Assembly (NCBI GenBank): GCA_029961685.1
Contig: JARWKL010000009.1
Location: forward strand, 22,749,237-22,813,236
Direction: 5' to 3'
From: Aristolochia californica
Taxonomy: Eukaryota > Streptophyta > Magnoliopsida > Piperales > Aristolochiaceae
DNA length: 64,000 bases
Position 1 is the first letter of the stretch, and each line of letters begins with the position of its first letter. Made by a program: the position numbers and the translations under genes. Positions 10,252 through 22,552 of the stretch are shown one piece after another. The notes under the pieces are model-generated. The model worked only from the letters and a program-made list of their open reading frames with translations, made no database searches and was not told the origin of the DNA.

Positions 10252-12711
10252 TCAAGCTGGAGGTGAAAAAACATCGTAAATGCCCAGCTTGTTGCAAATG
10301 GTAGACAAGATTTTATGAGTGACTAGTTTGGTGAGAATGTCTGTAACTTGCCCTTGTGAGGACATATGTTTGAAAGTTAATATGCCAGCTTGGAATTTCT
10401 TTCGTATAAAATGGAAATCTACCTCAATGTGTTTTGCTCTCGCATAGAAAACAAGATTTGAGGTGATATGTATCGCCGCCTGATTATCGCAATGTAGATC
10501 CATAGGAGTTTCTTTATCAAATCCCAGTTCAGTGAGAATGGATCTGATCGATAGAAGCTCAATAATTGTGTGTGCCATGGCCCAATATTCTACTTCCACA
10601 CTGGACCTTGCAATTACATTCTGTTTCTTGCTTATCCATGTAACCAAGTTCCCTCCAACCATTGTACAATATCCAGAAAAAGATTTTTTGTCATTCGGGG
10701 ATCCGGCCCAATCTGCATCTGAGAACCCTTTTATGTTGAAGTGATCATGGTTCTTATAGAGAAGCCCTCTTCCTGGAGCTCCTTTCAAATATTTCAATAT
10801 TCTTTCTAGGGTTTTCCAATGAGTAAGTTGTGGTTTGTGCATGTATTGACTCACCACACTTACTGCATATGATATATGTGTCCTCGTTACACAGAGATAA
10901 ATGAGTTTTCCGACAAGTCTTTGATATTTTTTATATCCACATCTTCTCCAATGCCTACAAATAATTTTGTATTTTAATCCATAGGAGTTTCTACTGGTAT
11001 ACAATCGATCATTCAAGTCCCCTCCAGTAGATCAAGGACATATTTCCTTTGAGATAGTATAATCCAATGTTTGGACTATAGTACTTTAATACCCAAAAAA
11101 TATTTAAGTAGTCCAAGATCTTTTGTCTTGCATTTTTCCCGTATCTTTTCCTTGGTTTCCTGAATGTCCTCGAAATCACTGCCGGTTAAGACAATATCAT
11201 CAATATATACGACCAAAATCACTTTTCATTTAGGTGTGTCTTTAAGAAACACGAAGTGATCTACGAAACATCTGTGAAATTCGGCTTGTATTAGTGCTTG
11301 GCTAAATTTATCAAACCATGCACGAGGAGACTGTTTCAGACCATAAAGGGATTTCTTCAATCAACATATCGACTCTCCCTCAACCACAAATCTAGGTGGT
11401 TGTCGCATATCAATTTCATCCTTTATATCCACATTGAGGAAAGCATTTTTCACATCAAGCTAATAGACTGGCTAGGAAGAATTAGTAGCAAGAGATAATA
11501 AAATATGTACCAAGTTCATTTTGGCCACCAGATAGGATGTTTCCTCATAATCGATCCCATAACACTGCGTACAGCCATTGGCAATGAGGCGGTCCTTAAG
11601 GCGAGCAACTGACCCATCCGGATTGTATTTAACTGTATTGATTCACTTACAGCCGATAGGTTTTTTTCCTAATGGAAGAGGAACTACAGCCCATGTCTGA
11701 TTCTCATTGAGTGCCTGCATTTCTTCTTCCATTGCCATCTTCCACCCTGGATGTTTCAGAGCCTCCTGATAGGACTGTGGTACAAAGATGGAGGAGATAG
11801 ATGCAAGAAATTGACAACATGAAGAGGATAACCGATGGTGAGACACAAAATTGGATATGGGGAGAAAAGTAGAGGGCCTAGTGCAAGTTCTCATTTCTTT
11901 TCCTAAGGCAATGGGTCGAGTATCATATTGTGGTCCTAAAGGAACAGGAGAAGATGAACTTACCTCAATGGGATCCACAAACTCCACAGGTGTGCTATCA
12001 TCCAATGCTTTAGCGGGTTGAACAATTTCTATAGCTCGAAGCACAACCGGTCGAGGAGAGGCTGGTACAGAAGAGAGACCTGGAGGGGCATTGTCAAAGT
12101 AGTATAAAAAGTCATAAAAAAAGTTACATCCTTGGAAACAAATAACCTTTGGAGAGTGAGATTGTAACAAATATAGCCATTTTACGTATGAGAGTATCCT
12201 AAGAAGGTACACTTGACAGATTTTGGATTAAGTTTACTATGTGTGGAGAGGTAATATGAACAAAGCATGTACAACCAAACACTTTTAAGAGAAGTAAAAA
12301 AGGATCATCGTGTGGAAACAATAAGGAATATGAGGATTTATGATCGAGAACAGAAGAGGGTAGCCTATTTATAAGAAAGCATGAAGTGAGGATGACATGC
12401 GGCCAATAAAAGTATGGTATTTTTATGGTATATAATAAGGTGTGAGTTACCTCAAGAAGGTGACGATTCTTCCATTCTGCTACACCATTCTGTTGGGGGG
12501 GTGTAGGCACAAGATGTTTGATGGATAATGTCATTCTCTTGACAAAAATAGTCAAGATCATTGGAAGTATATTTTTTGGAATTATCATACCTAAGTACTT
12601 TGATTTTCTAACCAAATTGAGTGTCAACCATAGTATGAAAGGATTTAAAAATGGATGGTATTTCAGATTGCTCTTTAAAGAGAAATAGTCATGTGGTATG
12701 AGTAAAATCAT
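10252..12711 (-). pseudogene. copia 1 integrase, reverse transcriptase and RNase H
   Basis: Integrase: PPQQNGVAEWKNRHLLEV (the copia motif around the catalytic Glu) and FLINRLPSSVL. RT start: ALKHPGWKMAMEEEMQALNE and TWAVVPLPLGKKPIGCK. RT middle (about 11,640-11,040) is readable only across stops, with LDVKNAFLN, LYGLKQSPRAWFDKF and a VVYIDDIVLTG box in place of the usual YVDD. RNase H: LIYLCVTRTHISYAVSVVSQ, GFSDADWAGSPNDKKS, and CDNQAAIHI. The segments use different frames, so no polyprotein can be made. Confidence 0.88.
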
Positions 12712-13116
12712 TAATAAAGGTATTAAAGTACTTGACTCAGGAAATGTTTGAGACGCTCAAGGGTCTTCATACATCTGTGTGAATCAATGAAAAAGAGAGA
12801 CACTTTTGAATTCTAAACGAGGTGAATATGTTGTCCTCTAGTGTTTGCTAGGTTTTCACACTTCACAATTTAAATTTGACCTATCCGTAAAGGTATGAAA
12901 AAGAAGATAAAGAGATTGTGCGGTTGGATGTCCCAACTGATTGTGCCATAGACTTGTCACAGTGTCCTTGGTTGAGATAGCATTTATTTGAGTCACGTCC
13001 AGGTAGTATAGCCCCCCTTATTCACGACCTCTACCAATCACTTGCTTCGTTGTAAGATCCTGAAACACACAAGAAGTAGGTGAGAAGGTAATTGAGCAAT
13101 TGAAATGTTGTGTTAG

Positions 13117-13620
13117 CTAACTAACAGATAAAAGATTCAAGGGAAAGGTAGGAACAAAAAGAATATCCGTGAGTGGAAGTGATGGTGTAATAAAGGTGGA
13201 TCCTTTCCCGCGAACTTTAGTTTGGGAGCCGTCAATTATGGTAACAAATTTATTCGAGAGACAAGGAGAAACTGAGTGGAGTAGATTTTTGTTACCTGTG
13301 AGATTCTCGGAGGCCCTTGAGTCAATTATCAGGAATGAAGAGGAGGAAGTGACAGAGAGCATACTTGAAGCGGTGGTGGCAGCAGTAGTTGAGGAGGAAC
13401 TTGGAGGAGAGACCATCAGAGTTTTTATTTTATGGAATAAGTCATACTCATCATCAATAAGGGTTTTCTTTTCTGTTGGTGGGGTAGACTGGTCCTCCAT
13501 TGTATCACTTATTAAGGCTTGATTAGCCTTAACCTATTCCGGCATGCCATGAATTTTCCAACACTGATCTATTGTGTGGTCATATTTCACACAATGGATG
13601 CAGTCCATGCCTATGTTCTA
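13117..13620 (-). pseudogene. copia 1 zinc knuckle and protease
   Basis: The minus strand shows a CCHC knuckle (CIHCVKYDHTIDQCWKIHG) followed by a Ser-rich linker and the copia protease region LIIDSRASENLTGNK. The active site, normally D-S-G-A/T, reads D-S-R-A, so the catalytic Gly is replaced by Arg. The domain ends DILFVPTFPLNLLSVS, the typical copia protease end. Confidence 0.82.
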
Positions 13621-13937
13621 AAGAAACCATTCCTTCCACCTCTTTCTTGTCCTCCTCAATAATTTCTTCCACGGCCAAGGCCTCAATCAGTTGATGTTCC
13701 CCTATGCCTGGAGTACATAGCGGATGACACTTCAGTAGGAGAAGGGGAAGAAGAATCTGGAATACAGGATAATGTGACACATACATCATCAAAGGTGGGA
13801 ATAACAAAGATGCAAAGGAGTTAACTTTTAGCAACCTCGATATATGGCTTAATATTTGTTAGGCAAATGGCAATGGCTAAGGCTTCCTTTTGTTTGTCTT
13901 GGACAAAGACATTGGTGGAAGTAGACTGAACTAGCTT

Positions 13938-14396
13938 CTATTCTTGAAGAAGGCCTCTAAAATAAGCCAAATATTCATGGACATTTTCTCTTTGTTTAGT
14001 GTTGAAAATTCTTTGGAGAATATCATATGGCATGTGTAAGTTGTCGGAGCAAGAGTACAACTTAGCACATGTCTCCCATATTTGCTTGGCGATGTCAAGA
14101 TGAACGACATTGTTGTAGACAGATTCTTCCATGTTGTTGATGAGCCAACTAATTACCAAAGTGTCATTTTTTAACCACTTAGCATAAGCAATATCTTCTT
14201 CATCAATGGGTGGCCCAAGTTTAGTGAGGTGACCAAGTACGTCCCTTGTTATAAGGAACCGTCGAACTGATGTGGACCAGCTCAAGAAATTTGATATCCC
14301 TCGTAAGGATATGGTAGTAATCTTGAGAATATCATTCTTGCTACCCATGTATTCTTTCAGCCATAAGAGGCAATTCAAGGGTAATAATATACTCAA
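13938..14396 (-). pseudogene. copia 1 gag (UBN2-type)
   Basis: A 152-residue minus-strand frame contains FLSWSTSVRRFLITRDVLGH, the gag region that in this family reads NY..W...V...L..K...G...G. It is followed by WLKNDTLVISWLINNMEESV and AKQIWETCAKLYS. This is the plant copia gag (UBN2 family) that forms the virus-like particle. A frame change separates it from the zinc knuckle. Confidence 0.82.
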
Positions 14397-14400
14397 ATTT

Positions 14401-16353
14401 GAAGTGGTCTAAGTAAGTGGCTTGGAGATTCAAGTGCAGCCAAGATTTGCTCGAGTAGATGGGAGGAGAACCCAAGTTTATCAAGCCTTTAGGTAAGGAG
14501 GGAACCCTCTTAGGCCAGTAAACTTACTAGCCAAAAATTTCTATAATCAATTCTCTAGTCTTCCTTGTAGAAAATAGCAAAAATTAATCAATAAGCATGA
14601 GATCAAGTAAGGTGAGATGGCAATTCTGAATTAGATCTTTCTAAGATCATTCCAAAAATATATTTGACTTCAGCCTGAAATAAACCAGTCTAGATTCAAT
14701 TCCTCATGAATTAGGCAAGATATGATTGACTGAAAATCAAACAAATCAGGCCTAATCAAGAAGATATTGATTGAATGTGAGATCTCAAAAAAACAACAAT
14801 CTCTCTTCAAATAGATTGGCACCAACTAGACTTTCCAAAGGACCATTTCCTTACTTATTTTGTGCTCGCTTCCTTTTATGTAAAACACAATATTCCATTC
14901 TTGATTTTTCAAGAACAAATAGCCAACTCGTGGCTCTCAAAATATCACAAAATCGAGTAGAGTTCTTCAAACAACTAGGTTAGTGGAGAAGCTTAGTATA
15001 GAAGCTAAGTAATTAAATTTCTGAAATCCAATGGGTAAAAAAACACTCATAATAGGCACAAGAAAAATCCCTTTCAAGTCCACTTAAGATCTATCATGTC
15101 TTGGAGCATTCAAAGGGGTTGACTAATGTTAATGTGGTTGATTCTTTTGGACTTTAAGAGCTCAACTTTTCTACTAAAGGGTTTGACTCCTTTTTAAACA
15201 ACTCACTAGTTTTTGTGGTTGACTCCTTCTGTCTTCAATTCTTCATCCCTCCTAGGGGGTTAACTCTAGTAGTGAGAGACTCTTTTGGTCTAGATTACAT
15301 AATTGTCTTCTTTTCAATAAAAAATACACTTGTATGTCATGGTTAATTATCGTGGTTGGTTATCATCAAAGTTAGGGCACTTAAAAGGATTTTGAGACCG
15401 TGCTCCAATGAGAATTAAAGGAAAACATATAACATACATGTAGGAATGGGATCAAATCTCCTTCCTCTTCAGTTTTAAAATGATTATAACATGAAATTTT
15501 AAATTTATTTGATATTTTTTTAGTTGAGTACATAGTTTATATGACTTTGGGATAGTTTGCATCAACAAAGAAAATAAAAATAAAAATTATTTTATTTTTA
15601 ACCAAATTTTCATAAAAACATTTTTTTGCTAGAAGTAGAAACTCTCTTTGAACAAGTGATTATAACAAAAACAATTAGAAAAATTGTCTTTGATTTTTGG
15701 TCTTTTAACCAAAAATTAATTTATAGTAACTATAATAGGTTTTAATACACACATAAGTCATTCTTTTGATAAAATAAAAAAAAGAGTAAAAAATCATGAA
15801 ATCCCAATCACATACTCAAGAAAGTATCTTTTTGAAACATAAAATTATGGGTGCAATATAGTTATTCGGAACATGTTAACTATGGGGTCTCAATTTTAGC
15901 TAGTTAACTAATAACTAAGTTATTTGGATAAGAAGATATTAATATTTTTTGTTATTTTAATATTGATAAATGAATGTGGGATAGTTTTGCATGTCAAGTT
16001 AAGTCAATAGACGACATGTCTAGTTTCTTGTTAATTTAGACTCAACAGATGAAATTTACTTCGATTTGAGTTGAATTGAGTAAGGCTTATTCTAGTTGTC
16101 ATTCATATTGTCGCGTATCATACCTTTGAGTTAAAAGGGTATTATTTACCCTTTTATACTAATAACTTGGCATATGGGTAATTTTTAGATTTCAAAGGCC
16201 ATAGATAAAATAGTAATAAAGATATAAAAAACTATAATTTATTATAAGAATATAAAAATTAAAATTAAAAATTATTTTAAATCGAATTCTTTAAATTTCA
16301 GTAATTAAACATAAATAGAAAGACTATTTTCTTAGAAAGTCAGAAAATAAAAG
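14401..16353. other. intergenic stretch, nothing recognised
   Basis: No gene or known repeat seen. Around 15,110-15,290 a short phrase similar to GGTTGACTCC recurs about four times at irregular spacing. Beyond 15,470 the sequence is strongly AT-rich. The missing 5' LTR of copia element 1 was looked for here and not found. Confidence 0.5.
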
Positions 16354-16356
16354 CTA

Positions 16357-16360
16357 ATAA

Positions 16361-16411
<51 letters not shown>
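16357..16411 (+). repeat. (TAA)n microsatellite
   Basis: About 17 uninterrupted AAT/TAA units lie at the edge of the AT-rich intergenic block, upstream of the PMI2-like gene promoter. Confidence 0.95.
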
Positions 16412-16413
<2 letters not shown>

Positions 16414-16624
16414 AAAACACAGGGTGGGGGATGAGGAGACACCTTTTATGTGTTTCCCAAACACCAAAGGAGAAGTAAAAAAGGCTTGGGGAGAGAATTT
16501 TGATCCCATATAGATTGCAGACAAATGTGTGGCTTTAGTTGGTTTGGTCCAAAAGCTGATAGGCACGTAGAACCAAAGACACTGACGGTTATTCAGATGT
16601 AATGGACATTTCGGTTCTCTTTCC

Positions 16625-16640
16625 CTCCATTTAAATATCC
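16625..16640 (+). promoter_or_regulatory. probable TATA region of the PMI2-like gene
   Basis: CCATTTAAATATCC is the best TATA-like sequence upstream of the 5' exon. It lies roughly 130 bases before the proposed 5' UTR intron donor at 16,768. This is inference from position; no transcript data are available. Confidence 0.35.
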
Positions 16641-16767
16641 TCCCTTAATTTGTACTTCGTTGTTTCCAACCTCTCCCTCTATTTCTCTTACCGTTCTATC
16701 CCCCTGGGCTTCATCTCCACATGACCAACTGATTTCGGAAGGCCAAGCCCGTCGTTGAGGTCTTCAG

Positions 16768-17347
16768 GTACGTGTTTCGAGTCTGTTCATCATTCTTGCT
16801 CATCTGCGTTCGAAGCTTCCTATTTCGTTTAAAGTACCGGCACGTTATTTCATGTGGGAGCTTCAGTTCCTTGTTTCTAGTTTTCTTAAACTACTTTTAT
16901 TGTTACTGAATTCTAATCGATTTCTGTAACGTGATGGTAAAACGAGGGCCATTGTGTGGAATTTGATGTTCTTGTTCCAGACATGTGTTTAGATGGTTTT
17001 TCTACTCTTGTTGCTGCTGAGTCTAAAAAATTTATGATAAAATTGTTGTTTAAGGTGACTCGAAATGGCTGATGGATTTCAACTTGAACCTGGAGTTGAA
17101 AAACGCGATGAAATTGCTGGAATGTTTTATTTTATTTTATTTTATAGGAATGGTGTCTGCGGCATTGGATGAGGAAGCTTCTGCTTCTATCTCCTGCTTT
17201 TAACTTTAAAGAAGAAAAAGAACAGACTAGTCTGTCAGTTGTCCGTCGTTTTCTTATGATAAGAAATTACCCTATCTGCCTTCTGTATAGTGTATACTGA
17301 ATTATTGGAATTAACCCCTTTGGTGATGTGTGTTTCTCTCCCGGTAG
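16768..17347 (+). other. probable 5' UTR intron of the PMI2-like gene
   Basis: A consensus donor TCTTCAG/GTACGT at 16,768 and an acceptor CCGGTAG/GAAACC ending at 17,347 enclose 580 bases without a start codon context. The coding ATG lies 32 bases after the acceptor. Another possible acceptor follows the TTTTATTTTATTTTATAG run near 17,147, so the 3' end is not certain. Confidence 0.5.
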
Positions 17348-17378
17348 GAAACCGGAAGCCAGTCAGTGGTGGGGGGAA

Positions 17379-19415
17379 ATGGCTGCCGTGAGTGAAGCTG
17401 AGCCCAGTAGTAGAGCACAGACTGGATCAGTTAAGGCAGCTGTAAACACGTATGGAGAAAAGTTTCTCAGAGGAACAGCAGAAACGAGTAAAGCACATGT
17501 GGAATTTCCTAAGGTATTTCCTTTTCTACCAAAACAATTGGTCAATTGAGATTTTCCAGTTCTCTTATTCTTCTTATTCTGTCCATTGTTGGTCTGTTTA
17601 TCAAAATTTATCTTGACGAAGGCAAGAGAGCTACATCTGGCAAGAAGAGATATTGACCGGTTTGCTAGTAGCAGAAACTCAGCCCAAAGAGTAAAAGCAC
17701 AGGCTGAAGCTGAACTCTTCAATGCTAGAAAAAAAATTAAAGGACTCTCACTACAAATTGAACAATCCAATGCCAACACAAAAGCAGAGAGGAGGGAGAT
17801 TCGGGGACTAAAGAAAACAGAAAGACGTGAAGGAGAATGGGCACTGGTATCTGGCGAGCCAGACAGTCCCAAGTACCACCAAGTGATGAGGGAGCTTGAA
17901 TTAGTGAAACAAGAGTTAAGTCAGCTGAAACTGGATATGGCCTCCGTTTTAGAATCAAAGCAGCAATACGAAAAGCAGACCTCCTCCTCGGTTTCTAGGA
18001 TGAGGTCTTATTCAAACTCTATAGAAGCATTGAAGAAAGATATAGAAGATACCAATGAAGAGGAAGTGGTCGTTGAGCTTGCTAGAATGGAGGCTGTCCG
18101 AGAACTTAGTTCTATTGAAGCCCAAAGAGAAGCTGAGGCAGCTCAATTTTCTGAAAGTATGGAGCAAGCGCGCTCAAAAATTAATAATCTGGTTCAAGAA
18201 ATTAACCATTCGAAGGAGCTGGAAAGGAACCTGGACATTATGAATTCAGACATTCAAGTGTTAGAGAATGAACTGAAATCAGTAAAGGTGATGATTCAAA
18301 ATAATGGGCCTTCCTCCGAAGATTCTTTGAATCAGATCAACTCTTTGGAGGAGGAGATTAAGAAAAGAAAAGAGGAAGAATCTGCGAGTGCTGCAATGTT
18401 GGAATCTGTTATAACTGAATTAAAAGGAGCAAAAAAGGAATTGAACAGTATTAAGCAAGAAAGTTTCCAATTCATGACTTCCATGGATGTCATAAGAGGA
18501 GAGCTGAAACAAGTTGCTGCAGAAACAGCAAAGTATAAAAAACTGGAGGAGAAGTCGGATTCTAAGGTCCAAAACCTCAATTCTAAACTCCTCAGGGTAA
18601 AGTCAAGATTGGAAAGTGCCACATCTGCTGAAGAAAAGGCTAGATCAGTAGTTTCAAATCTTACAGCCACACTCCAGCAGTTAGAAACTGAAAAAGAGGC
18701 ATCCAAGAAAGAAAAGGAGCTCATAAGCCAAGAAACTTCAAGTATTAGCCAAGAGATTCAAAAGACAGAGTCTGAAATTGAATTAGAAGAGGAGAGACTA
18801 AGAGCTGCAATGGAAGAGCTTGAAGCGGTGAAAAGATCAGAAGCAAGAGCTCTTCAGAGCTTGAGGGTTCTTAGTGAGAGAGCCGTCCAAGCCCGCACAT
18901 CTTCCTATCTGATGAACTCCACAATAACAATATCGAATTTTGAGTACGAGTATTTAACTCGCCGAGCAGAGGGTGCTGAAGAGATTGCAGATAAAAAGGT
19001 GGCAGCTGCTCAGGCTTGGATTGAAGCACTAAAGGCCAGTGAAAAGGAGATCTCATTGAAGACTAAGATAGTTCAAAAGGAGATTAGACAGGTAAGAGAG
19101 GTGGAGGAACACGAGTTGTACAAGATGGAGAATGCACTAAAAGCAAAGAAAGTGGTTCAAAGTGAGTTAAACAATTGGAGACAACAAGAAAAACAAACTG
19201 AGGCAAATTTGCAGCCTGAGGTAGCTTCGAAAAGAACACCTAAAAACGAAAATGGAAGCCCGATGACCCCGAGAAGATCTAGGATGAGAAGACCGGCCTC
19301 CCCTGGACTAAGGCAGGTGGGACGAACATCCTCAATAACTCTAAGGAAGAAGAGGAGGGTGGTGCCGAATTTAGCCAGGTTTTTCATTGGTGACAAGGCT
19401 GGAAAACAGGCTTGA
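17379..19415 (+). CDS. PMI2: WEB-family coiled-coil protein, PLASTID MOVEMENT IMPAIRED 2-like
   Basis: Two exons, 17379-17513 and 17622-19415, joined in phase 0 (donor CCTAAG/GTATTT, acceptor GACGAAG/GCAAGA), give 642 residues. The N-terminus has the family motif SVKAAVNTYGEKFL, then ARELHLARRDIDRF and a very long Glu/Lys/Ser-rich coiled coil to about residue 570. That coil includes KYHQVMRELELVKQELSQLK and the WEB signature SLRVLSERAVQAR with FEYEYLTRRAEGAEE. The basic tail contains RKKRRVVPNLARFF. Known members (WEMBL/DUF827 domain) act in the cytosol with WEB1 to keep chloroplast photorelocation fast through chloroplast-associated actin. Length fits PMI2 and its paralogue PMI15, and I cannot separate the two with certainty. 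The ATG at 17,379 was chosen because residues upstream do not look like the family. The gene appears intact. Confidence 0.82.
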
Positions 19416-20439
19416 CTTCTTCCATCGTGGTTCTTTTGTGTTTAGAACTCAGTTCATCGGTTTTAAGCTATCTCACTGAGTATGCTGCTCAGAGAGGAGG
19501 CTCAAATGAAGAGGTTTTTATACACAAGAGGCGAAGGTCTTATCTTAATGTTGGTCGAAATTGAACATTTGAGTGTGCTTTGGAAAGACCACAAACGAGG
19601 CCGTGCCTGGTTGAAAATATTATTCTGAGACTTACATTCATTCCACAGTGGTATATGAGAAGCCAAACTCTTACTTGAGCAACCCATCCAATAGCTATGC
19701 TTTGCCTTTGTACTGGCTCTGTCTTTTAATGGTCTTCAATAATATGCTTGCATTAAACTAACAAAAAGAGTTCAATAGCCCAAACAAAACCATTAGAAGT
19801 TGCAGCCTTAAGGTACATATTTTCAGTCCCAGCTCTAGCTAATGTTCGAAATAAATGGTTTAAATCACCATTGAAGTACATTAAAGCAAAGTTTATATAT
19901 GGACTTTAGGTCCATATGTGTAAGAAAACACCAGTTGGATTGGATGGAAAACTGCAAAGGAATTATTATTTTAAACAATATTAAAATTTAATAATAAATA
20001 ATATTAATCATTTGTGTGAAATATTTAAGAAAATAATTAAATTTAAAATTAAATAATATATTATTATTTATATAAATTTAAATGAATGTGTAAATTTAAT
20101 AGAATGATATAAATTTTAACCTTAATTTTAGATTAATTTATTTAAATTAATGCATCTAATAATGTCCTTATATTTATTTTAAATTTAAATTATTAAATAA
20201 ATATTAGCATAATAATACATTTGTGTTATTATAAATAGTTATAAAATATTTTTTATATTAAAAAATTATGTATAAATATAAAAAAAATTAACTCAAAAAC
20301 CTTATGAAAATATTATAAAAATACAAAATAATGAACATAGTACACTAAATAGACTCTATAATTCAAAATAATAGTGCAGTAATCAGTATAACAAATATAT
20401 AATTAAAATTGTGTATAGAATTAAAATAAGATAATAAAA
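19416..20439. other. 3' UTR of the PMI2-like gene, then AT-rich DNA
   Basis: The first roughly 330 bases are probably 3' UTR: mixed composition, then GTCTTCAATAATATGCTTGC near 19,740. From about 19,960 to 20,440 the sequence is extremely AT-rich, with many short A/T runs, and no gene is seen. Confidence 0.45.
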
Positions 20440-20780
20440 ATATTTTATTACAAATCGGAGGAAACATAAATAACATTGATTGACCATGGAGGGAGGAGGA
20501 AGGCCCCACCTACCCTCTTCAGTATCAAATGAGGTGTTCTAGCCTCATCTCTTCCCATGTCTAGGACGAGAGAGGATAAGAAGTTGCCAATCATTTTATT
20601 TTTTAAGATATAATATGCAACAGAGGTTTCAAAGAATAATTTTTCGATATGTATTCTTCTCCCAAACAAAAGTATTTAATGATACAATTACACCTTAAAG
20701 ATAGATCCAAATCAAATCATAAAATCAAGGAACAAATCGTTTAGATCCTAAAATTATGGTATTTACATCTCATTTCAACA
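20440..20780 (-). repeat. 3' LTR of copia element 2 (left limit uncertain)
   Basis: On the minus strand the LTR starts TGTTGAAATGAGATG directly after the polypurine tract, so 20,780 is secure. The other end is not defined, because no second LTR is available to compare. The given limit is where the sequence turns into featureless AT-rich DNA. Confidence 0.55.
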
Positions 20781-20829
20781 CTCCCCCTCAAGTTGGTGCA
20801 TAGATGTCGATCATGCCCAACTTGTCAAT

Positions 20830-22384
20830 TATACCATGAGATACCTTCCCTGATACTCCATTCGTGAGCATATCAGCCAGCTGACTCTTAGATGGAATAA
20901 AAAGAAATTGTATAATCTTTGCATCGAGGTTTTCCTTGATGAAATGACGATCAACTTCAACATGTTTAGTACGATCATGTTGAACAGGATTTTATAAAAT
21001 TTCGATGACTGCCTTATTATCACAGTGGAGATTCATATGTTCAGCATATCCAATCCCTAAGTCCCTCAGTATATTTCTTATCCATAACAATTCGCATACA
21101 CCATGAGCTCTGCCTCAAAATTCAACTTCAACACTTGATCTTGATACTACCTTTTGTTTTTTGTTTTTCCACGTGACAAGATTACCTTCCACAAAAGTAA
21201 AGTAACCAGACATGGATCTTCTGGTTGTCTGATCACCTGTCCAATCAAAATATGTGTATCCTTCAATGTTAGAGATACCTTGTTTTGCGAATAACAAACC
21301 TTTTCCTGGAGCACTCTTTAAGTATCTCAAGATCCGATAGACCGCTTCCATATGTTCTTCACTTGGTGCATGCATGAACTGCCTCACAACGCTCACTGCA
21401 TATGATACATCTGGCTTTGTGTGTGATAGGTAGATTAATCTTCCAAAAAACCACTGATAACATGCCTTGTCTGCTGGGGTTTGATATGGAAGAATTCTGA
21501 GCTTATGATTCATTTCTATGGGCGTCTCTACTGGTTTACAATCAAGCATTCTGGTTTCGGCTAGAAGATCTAACACATATTTTCATTGTGAAAGGAAAAC
21601 TCTATGTTTAGATTTTGCTACCTCAATTCCCAAAAAATATTTAACTTGTCTGAGATCCTTCATTTCAAATATAGTGGCTAAATACTTCTTTAAAGTTTGC
21701 ATTTCACCTGGGTCCTCCTGTCAAGACCATATCATCAACAGACACAATTAAAGTTGTTACTTTACTTTTTTTGTGTTTTATAAACAAAGTATGATCTGAG
21801 TTACTTTGCTTATAGCCAAACTCCTTCATTGTATTCGAGAATATCCCAAACCACGCTCAAGGTATCTATTTCAACCCCTACAATGATTGTTTCAATTTAC
21901 AGATTTCACCTTGACACAAAGAACTACTTTTAACTCTAGGTAATAGCTCCATGTAGACTTTTTCTTCTAAGTCTCCATTGAGAAAAATATTTTTAACGTC
22001 AAATTGTTGCAAAGGCCAGTCTCGATTTGCTTCAATAGATATAAGAATGCGAATTGTATTGATCTTAGCTACTGGTGCAAAAGTATCTTGGTAGTCTACC
22101 CCATACCTTTGCATATATCCCTTCACAACTAGTCGAACTTTATATCTTTCAATGCTTCTATCCGATCTGAGTTTCACCGTGAACACCCATCGACATCCAA
22201 CTGTCTTCACTCCTTTAGGTTGTGGAACAAATTCCCAAATGACATTTTTTTGTAGAGCCTCCATCTCTTCGTTCATTGTCTTTCTCCATTTTGGATCAGC
22301 TAATGCATCTTGCACGTTACTAGAAATAGAAACCCTGGATAATTGATCAACAGAAAATGCATATGAATTAGTCAACCTATGCAT
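20830..22384 (-). pseudogene. copia 2 reverse transcriptase and RNase H
   Basis: The minus-strand segment 22,384-21,878 is open and holds ALADPKWRKTMNEEMEALQK, GCRWVFTVKLRSDRSIERYK and FDVKNIFLNGDLEEKVYME. The YVDD box region (about 21,740) reads VSVDDMVLTG, followed by stops. RNase H from 21,576 has LIYLSHTKPDVSYAVSVVRQ, MEAVYRILRYLKSAPGKGL and WKNKKQKVVSRSSVEVEF. The active-site region ADWAG reads FDWTG. The frames do not join. Confidence 0.87.
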
Positions 22385-22552
22385 GGAGTATTTGGTCTTG
22401 GCTTCAGGATCAGGTTCATACTATTTTTTTGGAACTCCCTTATTCAATTTTTGTGGATATCTAGGAATTATATTTTCTATAGGAACATGCATTTCATTCG
22501 ACTCATTAAACACAAGGTTCGTATTTACCTGAGGAGGAACATTCTGGATTAA

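Larger units (their letters stand above)
9834..14400 (-). mobile_element. Ty1/copia retrotransposon 1 (decayed, 5' LTR not found)
   Basis: Minus-strand order is gag (14,396), zinc knuckle and protease (13,600-13,117), integrase (12,711-12,199), RT (12,212-11,040), RNase H (11,016-10,252), then a polypurine tract and the 3' LTR (10,244-9834). This is Ty1/copia order. The coding region is interrupted by many stops and frame changes. No matching 5' LTR was found in 14,400-16,300, so the 5' end is lost or too diverged to see. Confidence 0.88.

Noticed and set aside
13169..13522. 117-residue plus-strand frame
   Set aside because: Antisense shadow of the copia 1 protease.
17363..17872. 169-residue minus-strand frame, and others antisense to the PMI2-like gene
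   Set aside because: Mirror of the coiled-coil coding sequence; crosses the intron and has no domain.
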